Numbered from the stretch's first letter, positions 41,064 to 50,952 are shown. The stretch: 61,838 nt of DNA from CAZCCC01 sp964497245 (GCA_964497245.1 CAZCCC010000003.1:1-61838); one strand, 5' to 3'. Numbers and translations: made by a program. The notes: generated from the sequence alone by a model not told the origin.

Positions 41064-42560
41064 CTATTTAAGAAATTTTGAAGCATAATAATCAACCGGA
41101 GCAAATTCGTCGGTTAGTATTGGAATTTTTTCGTTAATTATTATTTCTTTTTCAAAAAAATATTCAAGCAGTTCCAACTGTTTGGGTGAAGCATTTTTTT
41201 CAAGATCTTGTCTACTGAGCCTTTCTGCCGATTTAGTTGCAATTAGTACAATGTTTTGGGGCTTTTCTATATCTTGTTCACCATGATAACTTGAAGGGAA
41301 TAAGTAAATTTGAGGAAAATACTGGCTTATTGTTTTATATTCAGCCTTAAAAAAAAGCGATTTTTCTCCTTCAAGCGAAGAAATTACATTTAAAACAAAA
41401 ATTCCGTCATCTGTTAAAGAATCATATATTTTTTTTATTGCTTCTTTGGTTGTAAGGTGGAATGGTATGGAATAATATGAAGAAAATGCATCTCCATATA
41501 TTACGCCAAATTTTTCTTCGTTATTATTCAGGAAAATTCTAGCATCTTCATGCCTTATATCCAACCTTTGGTCGTCTTCAAAATTAAAAAATTTTCTGGC
41601 AGTTTCTGTCACTTCCGGATCAATTTCTACAACGGTCATTTTTGAATCAGGATAACGGGCTAAAAAATCTTTTGGTGTTATATAAGCGCCGCCGCCCAAA
41701 GTCAGACCTTTTTTAAAATTTTCTCCGAATAAACTATCCAGCCTATAAAGTTTGGCATAAATAGAAAAAACTTCATCAGAGTCAGTAAAAATTATTGAAT
41801 GAGCTTCTGTCCCGAGAAACATTATTCTGATATTTCTTTGAGTTTTTTCGTGGAAATATTCGCGGACGGTTATATGATTATATGCGCTGTCAGTTTCCAT
41901 TAAAAAATTTTCGTTGCCGGAAATAAACGATGCTGGAATGATAAATGTAACTAAAAAAGAAAATATTAATTTGTTTTTTAATTTTTTTGCTGAAATTACA
42001 GCCAATACAACTAGGGCGATACTTAAACCAATAAGGATTTGAGTTGAAGTAAAATTTGGTATAAGATAAAATCCGGCCATAAATGTGCCAAATATACTTC
42101 CGATTGTTGAAATGGCATATAAATTCCCAGCAGTTGCCCCAGAGCTTTCAACACTTTTAACTTTAAGTCTTATCACATAAGGCGAAATCATTCCTAAAAT
42201 TATGCTGGGCGGAGTAAAAAGTATAATAGTAGCAAATATTGAACCCATTTTTACTCCCATTGTCATTGAAAATTCAAGTATTGGTTCTCTTACTATAATT
42301 AAAGCCAATATAAGCAAGGAGGCAGCAGAGAAAAGATAGCTTAAAAAATAAAGGCGTGGATTATCTTTAGAGAGTTTTCCGCCTAGGTAATAACCCAAAC
42401 TTAAGGCACCGAGAATTATTCCTATTAACGATGACCAAACAAATATTGATGTTCCAAGGTATGGAGCAAATATTCTGGAACCGACCAGCTCTAAAATCAT
42501 TACTATTGTACCGCTGGTAAAGACAATTATTTCCAAGCGGCTAATTTTAATTTTTTTCAT
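41064..42560 (-). CDS. Membrane-fused spermidine-synthase-like protein (short form)
   Basis: 498 aa. About seven N-terminal spans (residues 8-215) with MILELVGSRIFAPYLGTS in the first, typical of fused MFS/spermidine synthases. The soluble domain (220-498) has LTLGGGAYITPKDF, MTVVEIDPEVTETA, EDARIFL and FGVIYGDAFSSYYSIPFHLTT. The GGGxG and ExD pocket residues for the aminopropyl donor are present. It could make a polyamine-like product at the membrane. The start overlaps the DUF192 stop (ATGA). A longer paralogue lies at 24332-26629. Confidence 0.8.
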   Translation of the reverse strand: MKKIKISRLEIIVFTSGTIVMILELVGSRIFAPYLGTSIFVWSSLIGIILGALSLGYYLGGKLSKDNPRLYFLSYLFSAASLLILALIIVREPILEFSMTMGVKMGSIFATIILFTPPSIILGMISPYVIRLKVKSVESSGATAGNLYAISTIGSIFGTFMAGFYLIPNFTSTQILIGLSIALVVLAVISAKKLKNKLIFSFLVTFIIPASFISGNENFLMETDSAYNHITVREYFHEKTQRNIRIMFLGTEAHSIIFTDSDEVFSIYAKLYRLDSLFGENFKKGLTLGGGAYITPKDFLARYPDSKMTVVEIDPEVTETARKFFNFEDDQRLDIRHEDARIFLNNNEEKFGVIYGDAFSSYYSIPFHLTTKEAIKKIYDSLTDDGIFVLNVISSLEGEKSLFFKAEYKTISQYFPQIYLFPSSYHGEQDIEKPQNIVLIATKSAERLSRQDLEKNASPKQLELLEYFFEKEIIINEKIPILTDEFAPVDYYASKFLK

Positions 42561-42994
42561 TTTTTTAATTTAATATTTAAGTAGTCACCTTTTTTAATAT
42601 TTTTTTTATCAGAAACTCCGGCATTAAGTTCCAAAACATAATTGACTGGTAAAGGAGAATTATATATTATTAGGCCGTTTTCAGCCGAAGGTTTTATATT
42701 TTTTTCAATGCCAACAACTTCTTGATCTTTTATCCAGACAATATCTATCGGGAAAAGCATATCTTTCATCCAAAAACTTCTTATTTGATAGTCTTCAAAT
42801 ACAAACAGCATTCCTTTTTTTTCTGCCAGCTTGGTTCTGCCTGAAAGTCCTTTTTCTATCTCTTCGTCCGAAGTAGAAATCTCAAGTGCTATTTTTTCGT
42901 CGTTTATTATGATATAATCTTTTTTTTCGTAAGAAGCTATACAGCCAGAAAGAAAAAAAATCAAAATCAATAAAAAATTATAATTTCTCTTCAT
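42557..42994 (-). CDS. DUF192 lipoprotein
   Basis: 145 aa. The N-terminal signal ends in a lipobox (FLSGC, Cys17), so it should be lipidated at the outer face of the membrane. The rest is one DUF192 domain: EISTSDEEIEKGLSGRTKL, GMLFVFEDYQIRSFWMKDMLFPIDIVWI and YVLELNAGVSDKKNIKKGD. The function of DUF192 is unknown. Its start lies within the end of the WecA/MraY-like gene, and its stop overlaps the next start, so the three genes are coupled. Confidence 0.85.
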   Translation of the reverse strand: MKRNYNFLLILIFFLSGCIASYEKKDYIIINDEKIALEISTSDEEIEKGLSGRTKLAEKKGMLFVFEDYQIRSFWMKDMLFPIDIVWIKDQEVVGIEKNIKPSAENGLIIYNSPLPVNYVLELNAGVSDKKNIKKGDYLNIKLKK

Positions 42995-44015
42995 TCTTTT
43001 TGAATTTATATATTATCAGCAGGCTGAAGATTAATAGCAGCATTACCAAAGCAAGTATAATTAAAGCTATTATTTTTCCTTTTGAATGAAGAAAAAGAGA
43101 GGAAATTCCAAAAGCGACAGTTGCTGAGTATAAAAAAACTACAGTTTGACGGTGGCTTAAGCCAATATCCAAAAGACGAAAATGAAGATGCCTTTTATCG
43201 CCTTTTAAGGGAGATTGGCCTTTAATAACTCTTGATGCAATAACCCAAATAACATCCAAAATTGGAATTCCTAGTATAAGCAGAGCTGTAGCAATTTTTG
43301 AGCCGGAAATAATGGCAAGGATTCCAAGCATAAAACCACAAAAAACACTTCCCCCTTCCCCTAGAAATATTTTAGCCGGGTGCCAATTAAAAATTAAAAA
43401 TCCAAAACAGCTGCCTGCTAGTATCAAAGCCAAAATTGAAGTTCCGGAAGAAGGAACATCCCAATGCAGGCTCACTATAAAAATTATCAATGCGCCGATA
43501 GCAGTAATCCCTGACACCAGACCGTCAAGGCCGTCTAAAAATTTTGTCGTATATATCATCCCCATGAGCCAAAAAAAGGCGGCAATTATCCCGGCGTAAA
43601 AAGGTAGTCCTATTACTCCGCCGAATGGATTTGTGATGTATTCAATTCTAATTCCAGCCAGCAATACAACCAGAATTGATAATATTGGCCAGATTATCTG
43701 CTGATATGGCTTAAGATTATATTTGTCGTCCAAAAATCCTCCTAAAATTAAAATAAAGCCACCTAATAAAATGGCGGCTATGTGCTGATTTTGTATTTTT
43801 AAATCATTAATATAACCTAGGTACCAAAAAATTATTGTTGCTAAAAAAAAAGAAAGAAAAATAGCCAATCCACCCAGCAAGGCTATTGGCTTTTGATGAA
43901 TTTTTCTTGAACCGGGATAATCAACTATTTTTGTTTTTTCAGCAAGTCTTTTAACGATGGGAGTTAAAAGACACGAAATAATAAATGTCAAAATTATTGG
44001 CATTAAGTAAAACAT
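42978..44015 (-). CDS. MraY/WecA-family phospho-sugar transferase
   Basis: 345 aa with about ten spans. Family motifs are GGFLDDKYNLKPYQQ (the Asp pair), TKFLDGLDGLVSG and the HLHFRLLDIGLSHRQ loop. In WecA/TagO the next motif is GDxGS; here it reads LGEGGSVF, with Asp replaced by Glu. It transfers a sugar-1-phosphate to undecaprenyl phosphate, starting a polymer. It is more like WecA/TagO than MraY because no peptidoglycan genes surround it. The last 17 bases overlap the DUF192 gene. Confidence 0.85.
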   Translation of the reverse strand: MFYLMPIILTFIISCLLTPIVKRLAEKTKIVDYPGSRKIHQKPIALLGGLAIFLSFFLATIIFWYLGYINDLKIQNQHIAAILLGGFILILGGFLDDKYNLKPYQQIIWPILSILVVLLAGIRIEYITNPFGGVIGLPFYAGIIAAFFWLMGMIYTTKFLDGLDGLVSGITAIGALIIFIVSLHWDVPSSGTSILALILAGSCFGFLIFNWHPAKIFLGEGGSVFCGFMLGILAIISGSKIATALLILGIPILDVIWVIASRVIKGQSPLKGDKRHLHFRLLDIGLSHRQTVVFLYSATVAFGISSLFLHSKGKIIALIILALVMLLLIFSLLIIYKFKKNEEKL

Positions 44016-44024
44016 TTGGAAGAT

Positions 44025-46787
44025 TTAAATTTCTTTAGCTTTATTTATTTCTATTTGCCCTCCTGATTTTATTATTATTGTATCGCGGCGATTTATTTGG
44101 TTGGACAAAATATAATTAGTTATTGGATCTTGAACGCTTTTTTGAATTACTCTTATCAGCGGCCTTGCTCCAAATTCCAGGCTAAATCCGGCATTAGCCA
44201 ATTCTGTTATAGCTTCAGGAGTGGCTTTAAGTATAATCCCCTTATTAATTTCCAAATTTTGTTTAATTTTTACAAGTATTAACTTTGTTATACTTTCAAC
44301 ATCCTTAATTGTCAGCGGCTTGAATACAATTATACCATCAAATCTATTTAGAAATTCAGGTCTAAAATATTTATCCAGATGATCATCCATCAGCTGTTTT
44401 TGAATTTCTAAAATGGGGGTTTGTTTTTTTACCATCGATTTGATAAAATCAGATCCGGCATTTGAGGTGGCAATAATAATGGCATTTGTGAAATCAATGG
44501 TCCGTCCTGAAGAGTCAGTGAGTCGTCCATCGTCTAATATTTGTAAAAAAATGTTTAAAATTTCAGGATGGGCTTTTTCTATTTCATCAAGTAGAATCAA
44601 AGAAAAAGGATTTTTTCTAACAGCTTCGGCAAAATAACCGCCTTCTTTAGTTTGGCTATATCCGGGAGGCGATCCAATTAGGCGATTAATACTTGATTTT
44701 TCTTGATATTCGGACATGTCAAGCCTTATCATTTTGTTTTCGTCTCCAAAATAAACTTCAGCTATTGTTTTGGCAAGTTCTGTTTTACCCACCCCTGTCG
44801 GACCTAAAAAAAGTAGATTGACAATCGGTTTTTTCTGGTCGCGCATTTCCGCTCTGGCCCTTCTTAAGCTTGAGGCAACCATTTCAACCGCTTCATCTTG
44901 TCCAACCACTCTTTCATGAATTTTTACTTCCAAATTAACAAGTTTTTCAGACTCCTCCTGTGTAATCTCAGTAAGTGGGATGTTAGTTTTTTCCGATATT
45001 ACTGCTGCCACGTCATTAGCTGTAATAATAGAGTTTATTCCTTTTTTACCGCTCATTACATTGGCTGTTTGTTGAAGAATTTCAATTGCTTTTTCCGGTA
45101 AAAAACGATCGTGCAAATAGCGGTTTGAAAGCTCTACGGTTTTAGCTATTGCATCGTAGGAAAAATAAATTTTATTATGATATTCAATTGCACCGATTTT
45201 TGATTCAAGTATTTGGATAGCCTCGTTGCCGGAGATTTCTTCAATATTAATTTTTTCAAGGACGCTGCTTAAGGAATTTTTATTTTCAATATACTGCCGG
45301 TATTCGGTTGGAGTTGTCGTTGAAATAGATAGAATACTACCGTTTCCCAAAGCCTGACTTAAAACGTCAGCTAAATCAACACTTCCCCCTTGCCAACCGG
45401 CTGATATTCCTATAATTCCGTGTATATCATTAATAACAAGGATTATATTGCCTGATCTTCTGACTTCGTTTAGAATAATTATCATTCTTTCTTGGGCTTG
45501 ACTGGCATCTACTCCTGATACCAGCTGGGCTATATTAAGGCTCACTAGTCTTTTATCTTTTAGAAATTTGGGAACATTCTCTTCTACCATCATTTGAGCT
45601 ATTCCTTCGATTATTGTTTTTTTACCAACGCCTGAATTACCCACCAGCACAGCACTTCTTCTGGTGCCTCCAGACATTATGCTAAAAATCTCGTTAATTT
45701 CCTTCTGACGTCCAATGCAGGGCATTAAATAGCCATATTTAGCCAGTAGGGTTAAGTCTCTGCCAAATTTATCTAAAGCAGGCGTAGCAATCGCTGTCAT
45801 CGCCCTATTCATCGCTCCTCCGGGTTTTAGGGAGGCTTTTTTTCTGAATTTTCGCCAATTTTCTCTAAGCTGGCCTTTAATCCTCAGCCAAGCAGCCACA
45901 TTTTCAATTTTATCTGAAGTTATATTCAAATCATAAAGTATTTCTTGTATAGAATCATCATTTTTAACCAAAGATTCTAGAATTTCAGTAGTGCCGATTT
46001 TTTTCTGCCTTAACGAATAAGCTAAAAAATAAGAGTCAAATAATATTTTTTTTACTTTTTTATTTATTTCAATTGAAGGTGGCTTTTCTTGTAGATTATA
46101 TGAATAAAGCAATTTAATAATTCTATTTTTTAAATCTTCAAAATTTATTCCAAGCCTGCTAAATACAATTTGAATTTCTTCAGTCCCTAAGAGTGAAAGA
46201 AATAAATGTACGGGCGCAATTTCTTTACTACCATAACGATTAGCGGTCTTCCATGAATCAAAAAACGCTTGATTGGCAGTTTCGGATAAATATTTTGAAA
46301 TATTTATCTTTTTTTTAGCAGAAAGTCCATCTATTTCATCTTCAGTTATCAGATTAAAAATTAATTTTTCTTCCCGATATTTTTTGGAAGGAATTAATTT
46401 TTCTTCCCCTGAATTTTTTTGAAGATAATATATATAACAATTAGAAAGCATTGAAATCCAAAAAATTAAAAGCTGCCAATTTTTTATTTTATATAAATCC
46501 GAAAAAGACAGGTTTGAATTAAAGAAAAGATATGCCGCCCATGCAAGCATTAAGACACCAAAAATTCCAAAAAGGGAAAAGATTATAATGGTTGCTTTTT
46601 TAATTATTTTTTTAGCGTCTCGTAAAGCAACCTGAAGCGGATTTATTTTTTTTCCCCAATAAAGCAAATATTCTCCATCCCAGCCAATTACTCCAAAATT
46701 AAAACACCGGCTACACTTTTTTTCCTTAAGCTTACCTTCGCATTTTTGGCAAGTCATATACTGCACTTTTTTTTCGGTTTCTTGCAT
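44025..46787 (-). CDS. Membrane-anchored double AAA+ ATPase of the ClpB/ClpC type
   Basis: 920 aa. A zinc ribbon (CQKC 13-16, CSRC 25-28) and two membrane spans (64-90, 104-122) precede a Clp N-domain (~160-300) and two AAA+ modules. D1 is degenerate: Walker A is GNSGVGKK (383-390) with Lys for Thr/Ser, and Walker B is LVINDIH instead of IDEIH. D2 is canonical (GPTGVGKT 662-669, ILLDEIEKAH). No middle coiled coil and no ClpP-type VGF loop are visible. It may be a membrane disaggregase or unfoldase. The 125-aa membrane protein just upstream is a likely partner. Confidence 0.82.
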   Translation of the reverse strand: MQETEKKVQYMTCQKCEGKLKEKKCSRCFNFGVIGWDGEYLLYWGKKINPLQVALRDAKKIIKKATIIIFSLFGIFGVLMLAWAAYLFFNSNLSFSDLYKIKNWQLLIFWISMLSNCYIYYLQKNSGEEKLIPSKKYREEKLIFNLITEDEIDGLSAKKKINISKYLSETANQAFFDSWKTANRYGSKEIAPVHLFLSLLGTEEIQIVFSRLGINFEDLKNRIIKLLYSYNLQEKPPSIEINKKVKKILFDSYFLAYSLRQKKIGTTEILESLVKNDDSIQEILYDLNITSDKIENVAAWLRIKGQLRENWRKFRKKASLKPGGAMNRAMTAIATPALDKFGRDLTLLAKYGYLMPCIGRQKEINEIFSIMSGGTRRSAVLVGNSGVGKKTIIEGIAQMMVEENVPKFLKDKRLVSLNIAQLVSGVDASQAQERMIIILNEVRRSGNIILVINDIHGIIGISAGWQGGSVDLADVLSQALGNGSILSISTTTPTEYRQYIENKNSLSSVLEKINIEEISGNEAIQILESKIGAIEYHNKIYFSYDAIAKTVELSNRYLHDRFLPEKAIEILQQTANVMSGKKGINSIITANDVAAVISEKTNIPLTEITQEESEKLVNLEVKIHERVVGQDEAVEMVASSLRRARAEMRDQKKPIVNLLFLGPTGVGKTELAKTIAEVYFGDENKMIRLDMSEYQEKSSINRLIGSPPGYSQTKEGGYFAEAVRKNPFSLILLDEIEKAHPEILNIFLQILDDGRLTDSSGRTIDFTNAIIIATSNAGSDFIKSMVKKQTPILEIQKQLMDDHLDKYFRPEFLNRFDGIIVFKPLTIKDVESITKLILVKIKQNLEINKGIILKATPEAITELANAGFSLEFGARPLIRVIQKSVQDPITNYILSNQINRRDTIIIKSGGQIEINKAKEI

Positions 46788-46792
46788 TGTTG

Positions 46793-47170
46793 TCAGGCGA
46801 TTATTTTAATTAAATTTTGGAATATTTGATGGATTATCAGCACAGGAATCAAAGGCCATATTAGGAATAAAATTAAAAAAATAGCTGCCCAAATAAGCAG
46901 CAAAATTAACCTGATAGTAATTTGAATCAGGCGGACAAAAAAACTTATAATTCTGCCGGTGATGTCATATTGGCCAAACATCGGAGTAAAAATGTTATTT
47001 ACCCAGACCATGACCCCAAGTTGTTCATTTTGATTTCTAAATCCATTTAGACAGTTAGCCCCGTTTTCAACCAGTCCTTTTGAATACCACCAAATCGGCC
47101 AATAAAAAATACCGGCTAATATATCAAAAAAAATACGGTTTGCCAGTGGTAAAATAATATCTATCCTCAT
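46793..47170 (-). CDS. Small membrane protein upstream of the Clp-type ATPase
   Basis: 125 aa. An amphipathic, Trp-rich N-terminal segment (IFYWPIWWYSKGL, about 21-33) is followed by one long or two short hydrophobic stretches (about 70-120) rich in Ile and Leu. It ends five bases before the ATPase gene, so the two are co-transcribed and may interact in the membrane. I do not recognise the family. Confidence 0.65.
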   Translation of the reverse strand: MRIDIILPLANRIFFDILAGIFYWPIWWYSKGLVENGANCLNGFRNQNEQLGVMVWVNNIFTPMFGQYDITGRIISFFVRLIQITIRLILLLIWAAIFLILFLIWPLIPVLIIHQIFQNLIKIIA

Positions 47171-47217
47171 AGTATAATTATAACATAAATTGCGTCCACA
47201 TTAAATAAGCTGTTTTA

Positions 47218-47541
47218 TCAGCTGATACTAAAAATTTTATCAAATTCTTTTTTAATAGATTCTTTTATCTCATATTCGGAAACTATTTTTTCAACTATAC
47301 CTGGAAGATCGGCATTTAGAACAACTTCGGTATCAGTTACGATTGCATTACCTTTAATTTCTATAGTTACAAACATTTTTTTCGCAATAAAAGAGAATCT
47401 GACAATATTACCGTCCCATTCTTTTTTTTGTTCGGATATATTTACCAAATTGTGTTTTTTTTCCATCATTTCTTGAGCGTAGTTATCTATTTTTTCAATT
47501 GCCTCTTCTTTTGTTGTTTTGTGGGCCAAAGTTAATTGCAT
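47218..47541 (-). CDS. PHA-granule-region (PHA_gran_rgn) family protein
   Basis: 107 aa, soluble. It has a helix (TKEEAIEKIDNYAQEMMEKKH), then beta strands with FSFIAKKMFVTIEIKG, then VVLNADLPGIVEKIVSEYEIKESI, a pattern I associate with the polyhydroxyalkanoate-region family. Despite the name, these proteins are widespread and of unknown function. It precedes the small membrane protein and the Clp-type gene. Confidence 0.6.
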   Translation of the reverse strand: MQLTLAHKTTKEEAIEKIDNYAQEMMEKKHNLVNISEQKKEWDGNIVRFSFIAKKMFVTIEIKGNAIVTDTEVVLNADLPGIVEKIVSEYEIKESIKKEFDKIFSIS

Positions 47542-47819
47542 AATTTGGATTCTTTAAAATATTAGTATAAATTTTAATTTACTGATCATCTCAGAGAAAA
47601 ACCAGCATATATTTGTACGCTACCTTTTTTCTTGAAAATTGATAGTAATTATTTGTTATTCAGAAAAATTTATGATTAATTCTTAAAAACACTTAACAAT
47701 AGCTTTTGTTGATGAATTATTAGCTTAATTCTGGCATTTTTCGATAAAAAAGTCAAAATAAAATCAAGTTACTTTTTTTTGATTAAATTTATTAAATTTA
47801 GGTTTTAGAGCAAGTAAAA

Positions 47820-48947
47820 TTACAGTTTCCCTGCTCTAATTGCTTTTCTAATTTCATCCATTAAGCCTAAATAAAAGCTAAGATTATTAAGTGTTGACAG
47901 CCTCATTCCCAGCGGCTCATTAGTTTTAAATAAATGATGAAGATAGGCTTTTGAGTATTGTTTAAGATTAGTCTGATTAATTGGTGAAAAGTCGGTTTTG
48001 TATTTAGCATTAGTTATGTTTATTGTTTGGTAGAAGTTTTTATTTTTGAGATTTAAAATATTAGATTTCAAAAGATACAACCTGCCATGGCGGGCCTCGC
48101 GGGTTGGGATGACACAGTCAAACATGTCAATTCCCTGTTTTACAGCCTGAATAATCTCTTCCGGCTTGCCTAAACCCATAAGATATCTAGGCTTATTTTC
48201 CGGCAATTCAGGTATAACCCAGTCAAGAATTTGCCCCATCTTTTCTCTTGGTTCTCCTACAGCGACTCCACCAACTGCGTATCCATCAAAATCTAGTTTA
48301 ACCAAATCTTTTGCTGACTGTAATCGCAAATCTCTATAAGTTCCGCCCTGAACAATTCCAAATAGCATTTGCCTTCTTGTTTTTTTGTCCATTAGAGGTG
48401 AATGCGCCATTGGTGTATATTTTTGTTTTGTTTTCATACAGCGCATAGCCCAGCGAGTCGTCCTTTCAGTTGATTCTTTAACTTTATTTTTATTAGCCGG
48501 ATAACCAATAACATCATCAAAAGCCATCATAATATCAACTCCCAAATCACATTGAATTTTAATTGAATTTTCCGGGGTAAGAAGATATTTTTTTCCGCTA
48601 ATCGGATTGGAGAAAGTTACTCCCAGTTCTTTAACTTTCCTTAAATTAGCAAGAGAAAAAACCTGAAAACCTCCAGAATCAGTCAGAATTGGCCCGGACC
48701 AATTCATAAATTTATGGAGACCAGAATATTTTTTAATTATTTTTTCACCCGGAGCAAGCATCAAATGATAGGTATTAGACAAAATAATCTGAGCCCCAAG
48801 GTTTTTTAGTTCTTGAGTATCTAAATTTTTAACTGCTCCCTTAGTTGCAATAGGCATAAAAAAAGGACAATTTATGACTCCATGACAGGTGTTTAACTTA
48901 GCCAATCGTGCATTTGATTTTTTGGATTTTTTAGTGATTTTAAACAT
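47820..48947 (-). CDS. tgt: tRNA-guanine transglycosylase lacking the zinc cysteines
   Basis: 375 aa from the ATG at 48947; an upstream in-frame ATG would add nine residues. The TIM barrel is well conserved: ILTDSGGFQVFSL (Asp90), GIVQGGTY, YLMGLGKPEEI and MFDCVIPTREARHG with the nucleophile Asp277. In other Tgt enzymes a CxCxxC-H zinc site follows; here the segment is SPINQTNLKQYSKAYLHHL, with no Cys and about three residues missing. Tgt swaps G34 for queuine or preQ1 in GUN tRNAs. The enzyme may be zinc-free, or its substrate may have changed. Confidence 0.92.
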   Translation of the reverse strand: MFKITKKSKKSNARLAKLNTCHGVINCPFFMPIATKGAVKNLDTQELKNLGAQIILSNTYHLMLAPGEKIIKKYSGLHKFMNWSGPILTDSGGFQVFSLANLRKVKELGVTFSNPISGKKYLLTPENSIKIQCDLGVDIMMAFDDVIGYPANKNKVKESTERTTRWAMRCMKTKQKYTPMAHSPLMDKKTRRQMLFGIVQGGTYRDLRLQSAKDLVKLDFDGYAVGGVAVGEPREKMGQILDWVIPELPENKPRYLMGLGKPEEIIQAVKQGIDMFDCVIPTREARHGRLYLLKSNILNLKNKNFYQTINITNAKYKTDFSPINQTNLKQYSKAYLHHLFKTNEPLGMRLSTLNNLSFYLGLMDEIRKAIRAGKL

Positions 48948-49074
48948 AAAAAAATAAATTCTAAATTTAAACAAATTTAAAATTCAGTATTTAAAATTTG
49001 TCTCTATTTTTTCGTAAGAAGCGGAAATATATGAATCCCTTTTTATAGGGATTTAGAATTCAGGCATTAGAATT

Positions 49075-50952
49075 TTATTCGGTAATATCTATAACTAGCC
49101 CTCTGCCACCTCCTATCGGATCATCTTCAAGATTTGAAGTTACAGCTTTGCCTGATTTGGCTATAGGAGAATCAGTTATTTTATCTAATGCTGAAAATTG
49201 TGTTTGGTCAATGAGTATTAAAAGTTTTTTTGCCTGCTGTTTAGTTGGCGTAACCGATATATCAAACCATAAATTTATTTCATCAAAGCTTTTACCTGAA
49301 GGAATTCTTCCTATTTCCCAGACTACCTCATTGCTTGAAGGATTGTAGGATATACTACCGACTTTTAACATATATTTATTTTCCCAGCTAATTCCCTCCG
49401 GCAGAATTGTTGAAACTTTAGCGTCAGTTACTTCGTGCAAGCTGTTTGACAGACCCCAATAGATTCTGAAGCTTGTTTTTTGCCCAACTACCGGTGGTAA
49501 AGGGCCTATGCCAACTGCTATATTATCTTCATCAAAATATCTGCCTTCTACTTTAAGCTGGATATCGGTGTTTATATTTCCTCTAATTTTATTGCTTTCA
49601 ATAATGTATTCATCAACTTCCAGATTACCAATTTTTTTTAATAAAGCAAAAACATTACTTACAACCTGGAGGTTATTTTTTTCCAGATCAACTTGAGCTG
49701 AATCTTTTACCCTGATTGAAAAGTCAATTGATCCCTCATCCAAAGGCCTCAATAAGGCGAGATTTGATATTTGGCTTTTATCCCATGTTATTTTTTTATC
49801 TTTTATAATTCCTGAATTCTTATCTTCAAGACTGCCCCAATCTAATATATCTGAGTCTATTTCAATATTTAATTGAACATCCTCTAAATTTTTTTTTCCT
49901 AGATTTTTATAAATAATTGAATAAGTTAGTATTTGTCTGAAATTAATTGGTTGGTCATAAGAAGAACCATTGACAATCAAATTAAGACTTAAATTTGAAT
50001 GATTTAATTCAATCTCTATTTTCTTTTCTTGCTGAAGTGAAAAATATTCAGTTTGTTTATCAATAAATCCGATTTGGGCGGTTATAAAAATTTTTTCAGC
50101 CTCCGGTTCTGCAATAAATCCCCCGGTAATTTCTATTTCCCCTCTTTGATTTTTAGCTAGCTTATCAATAAGCCATTGATTATTCAAGCTGCGGGCATCA
50201 TCTTCGCGTTGAAATGGTTTAGGGGTTGATTCTTGAAATATAAAATTTTGAGGATAATCAATAAGAATCCTAATGTTCTCTAGGTCTTGGTCGGAATTAT
50301 TTTTGTAAGCTACTTTATAGACAGTTCTTTTCTCCAGCAATACTTGAGTTGGTCCTTCAATTTCTATTTCCAAAATTGAAGAGGTTATCTGACAGGAGAA
50401 TAATGAAGTCTCCTTAAAAATTGAGCTGAAATTTCCAGGCTTAAACGAAGCAGTGGCGTTAATTGTTTTTATTGATCCGACTTCGCCGATTAATCTGCCT
50501 CTTATCTGGATTTTTCCGGAAGAATTTCTGTTTAAATCACCAATTTTCCATGAAGAATTGAAGTCGTTTGAGGGAGTGGGGTCAGCTTCAATAAATTCAA
50601 AACCGTCTGGATAACGAATTATAATTTCCAATTCATTTAAGCCCACCTTGTCAATATTTTTGTATTCAATTACATAGCTTATTTCATCTCCAGAAGCAAT
50701 ATTTTGTTCCCCCTTGATTGAAAGTTCTATACTTTTACTGGCCAAATTTCTATCTGGATTAAAAATAAAAAAACCTAGCCATATAATTCCGGCCAGAATC
50801 AGTCCGATCAAGATGAATCCAAATAAAAATAATTTCCAGCGACCCACTCTTTCCACTTCAAGATGAGATATATCGGGAAGACTGCCGTCTTTATTGCTAT
50901 ATATGTTTATTAAATCCTTTTGGAAATTATTATTAGCTGGTTTTTTATTCAT
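49075..50952 (-). CDS. Membrane-anchored surface protein with DUF11-like repeats
   Basis: 625 aa. A short cytoplasmic N-terminus, one membrane span (about 41-66), then an extracellular region built of four or five beta-sandwich repeats of ~110 residues. Each repeat has the pattern ...YxIxYKN...L..V.I.I.YP.GF (for example SYVIEYKNIDKVGLNELEI, YKVAYKNNSDQDLENIRILI, YSIIYKNLGKKNLEDVQLNI). This is the DUF11/conserved-repeat type of cell-surface adhesin or pilus-like scaffold. The start overlaps the DUF4012 stop by eight bases. Confidence 0.75.
   Translation of the reverse strand: MNKKPANNNFQKDLINIYSNKDGSLPDISHLEVERVGRWKLFLFGFILIGLILAGIIWLGFFIFNPDRNLASKSIELSIKGEQNIASGDEISYVIEYKNIDKVGLNELEIIIRYPDGFEFIEADPTPSNDFNSSWKIGDLNRNSSGKIQIRGRLIGEVGSIKTINATASFKPGNFSSIFKETSLFSCQITSSILEIEIEGPTQVLLEKRTVYKVAYKNNSDQDLENIRILIDYPQNFIFQESTPKPFQREDDARSLNNQWLIDKLAKNQRGEIEITGGFIAEPEAEKIFITAQIGFIDKQTEYFSLQQEKKIEIELNHSNLSLNLIVNGSSYDQPINFRQILTYSIIYKNLGKKNLEDVQLNIEIDSDILDWGSLEDKNSGIIKDKKITWDKSQISNLALLRPLDEGSIDFSIRVKDSAQVDLEKNNLQVVSNVFALLKKIGNLEVDEYIIESNKIRGNINTDIQLKVEGRYFDEDNIAVGIGPLPPVVGQKTSFRIYWGLSNSLHEVTDAKVSTILPEGISWENKYMLKVGSISYNPSSNEVVWEIGRIPSGKSFDEINLWFDISVTPTKQQAKKLLILIDQTQFSALDKITDSPIAKSGKAVTSNLEDDPIGGGRGLVIDITE

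Noticed and set aside
49022..49062. Terminator after the DUF11 gene
   Set aside because: The AATCCC/GGGATT hairpin has no T run on the minus strand, so I could not support it.
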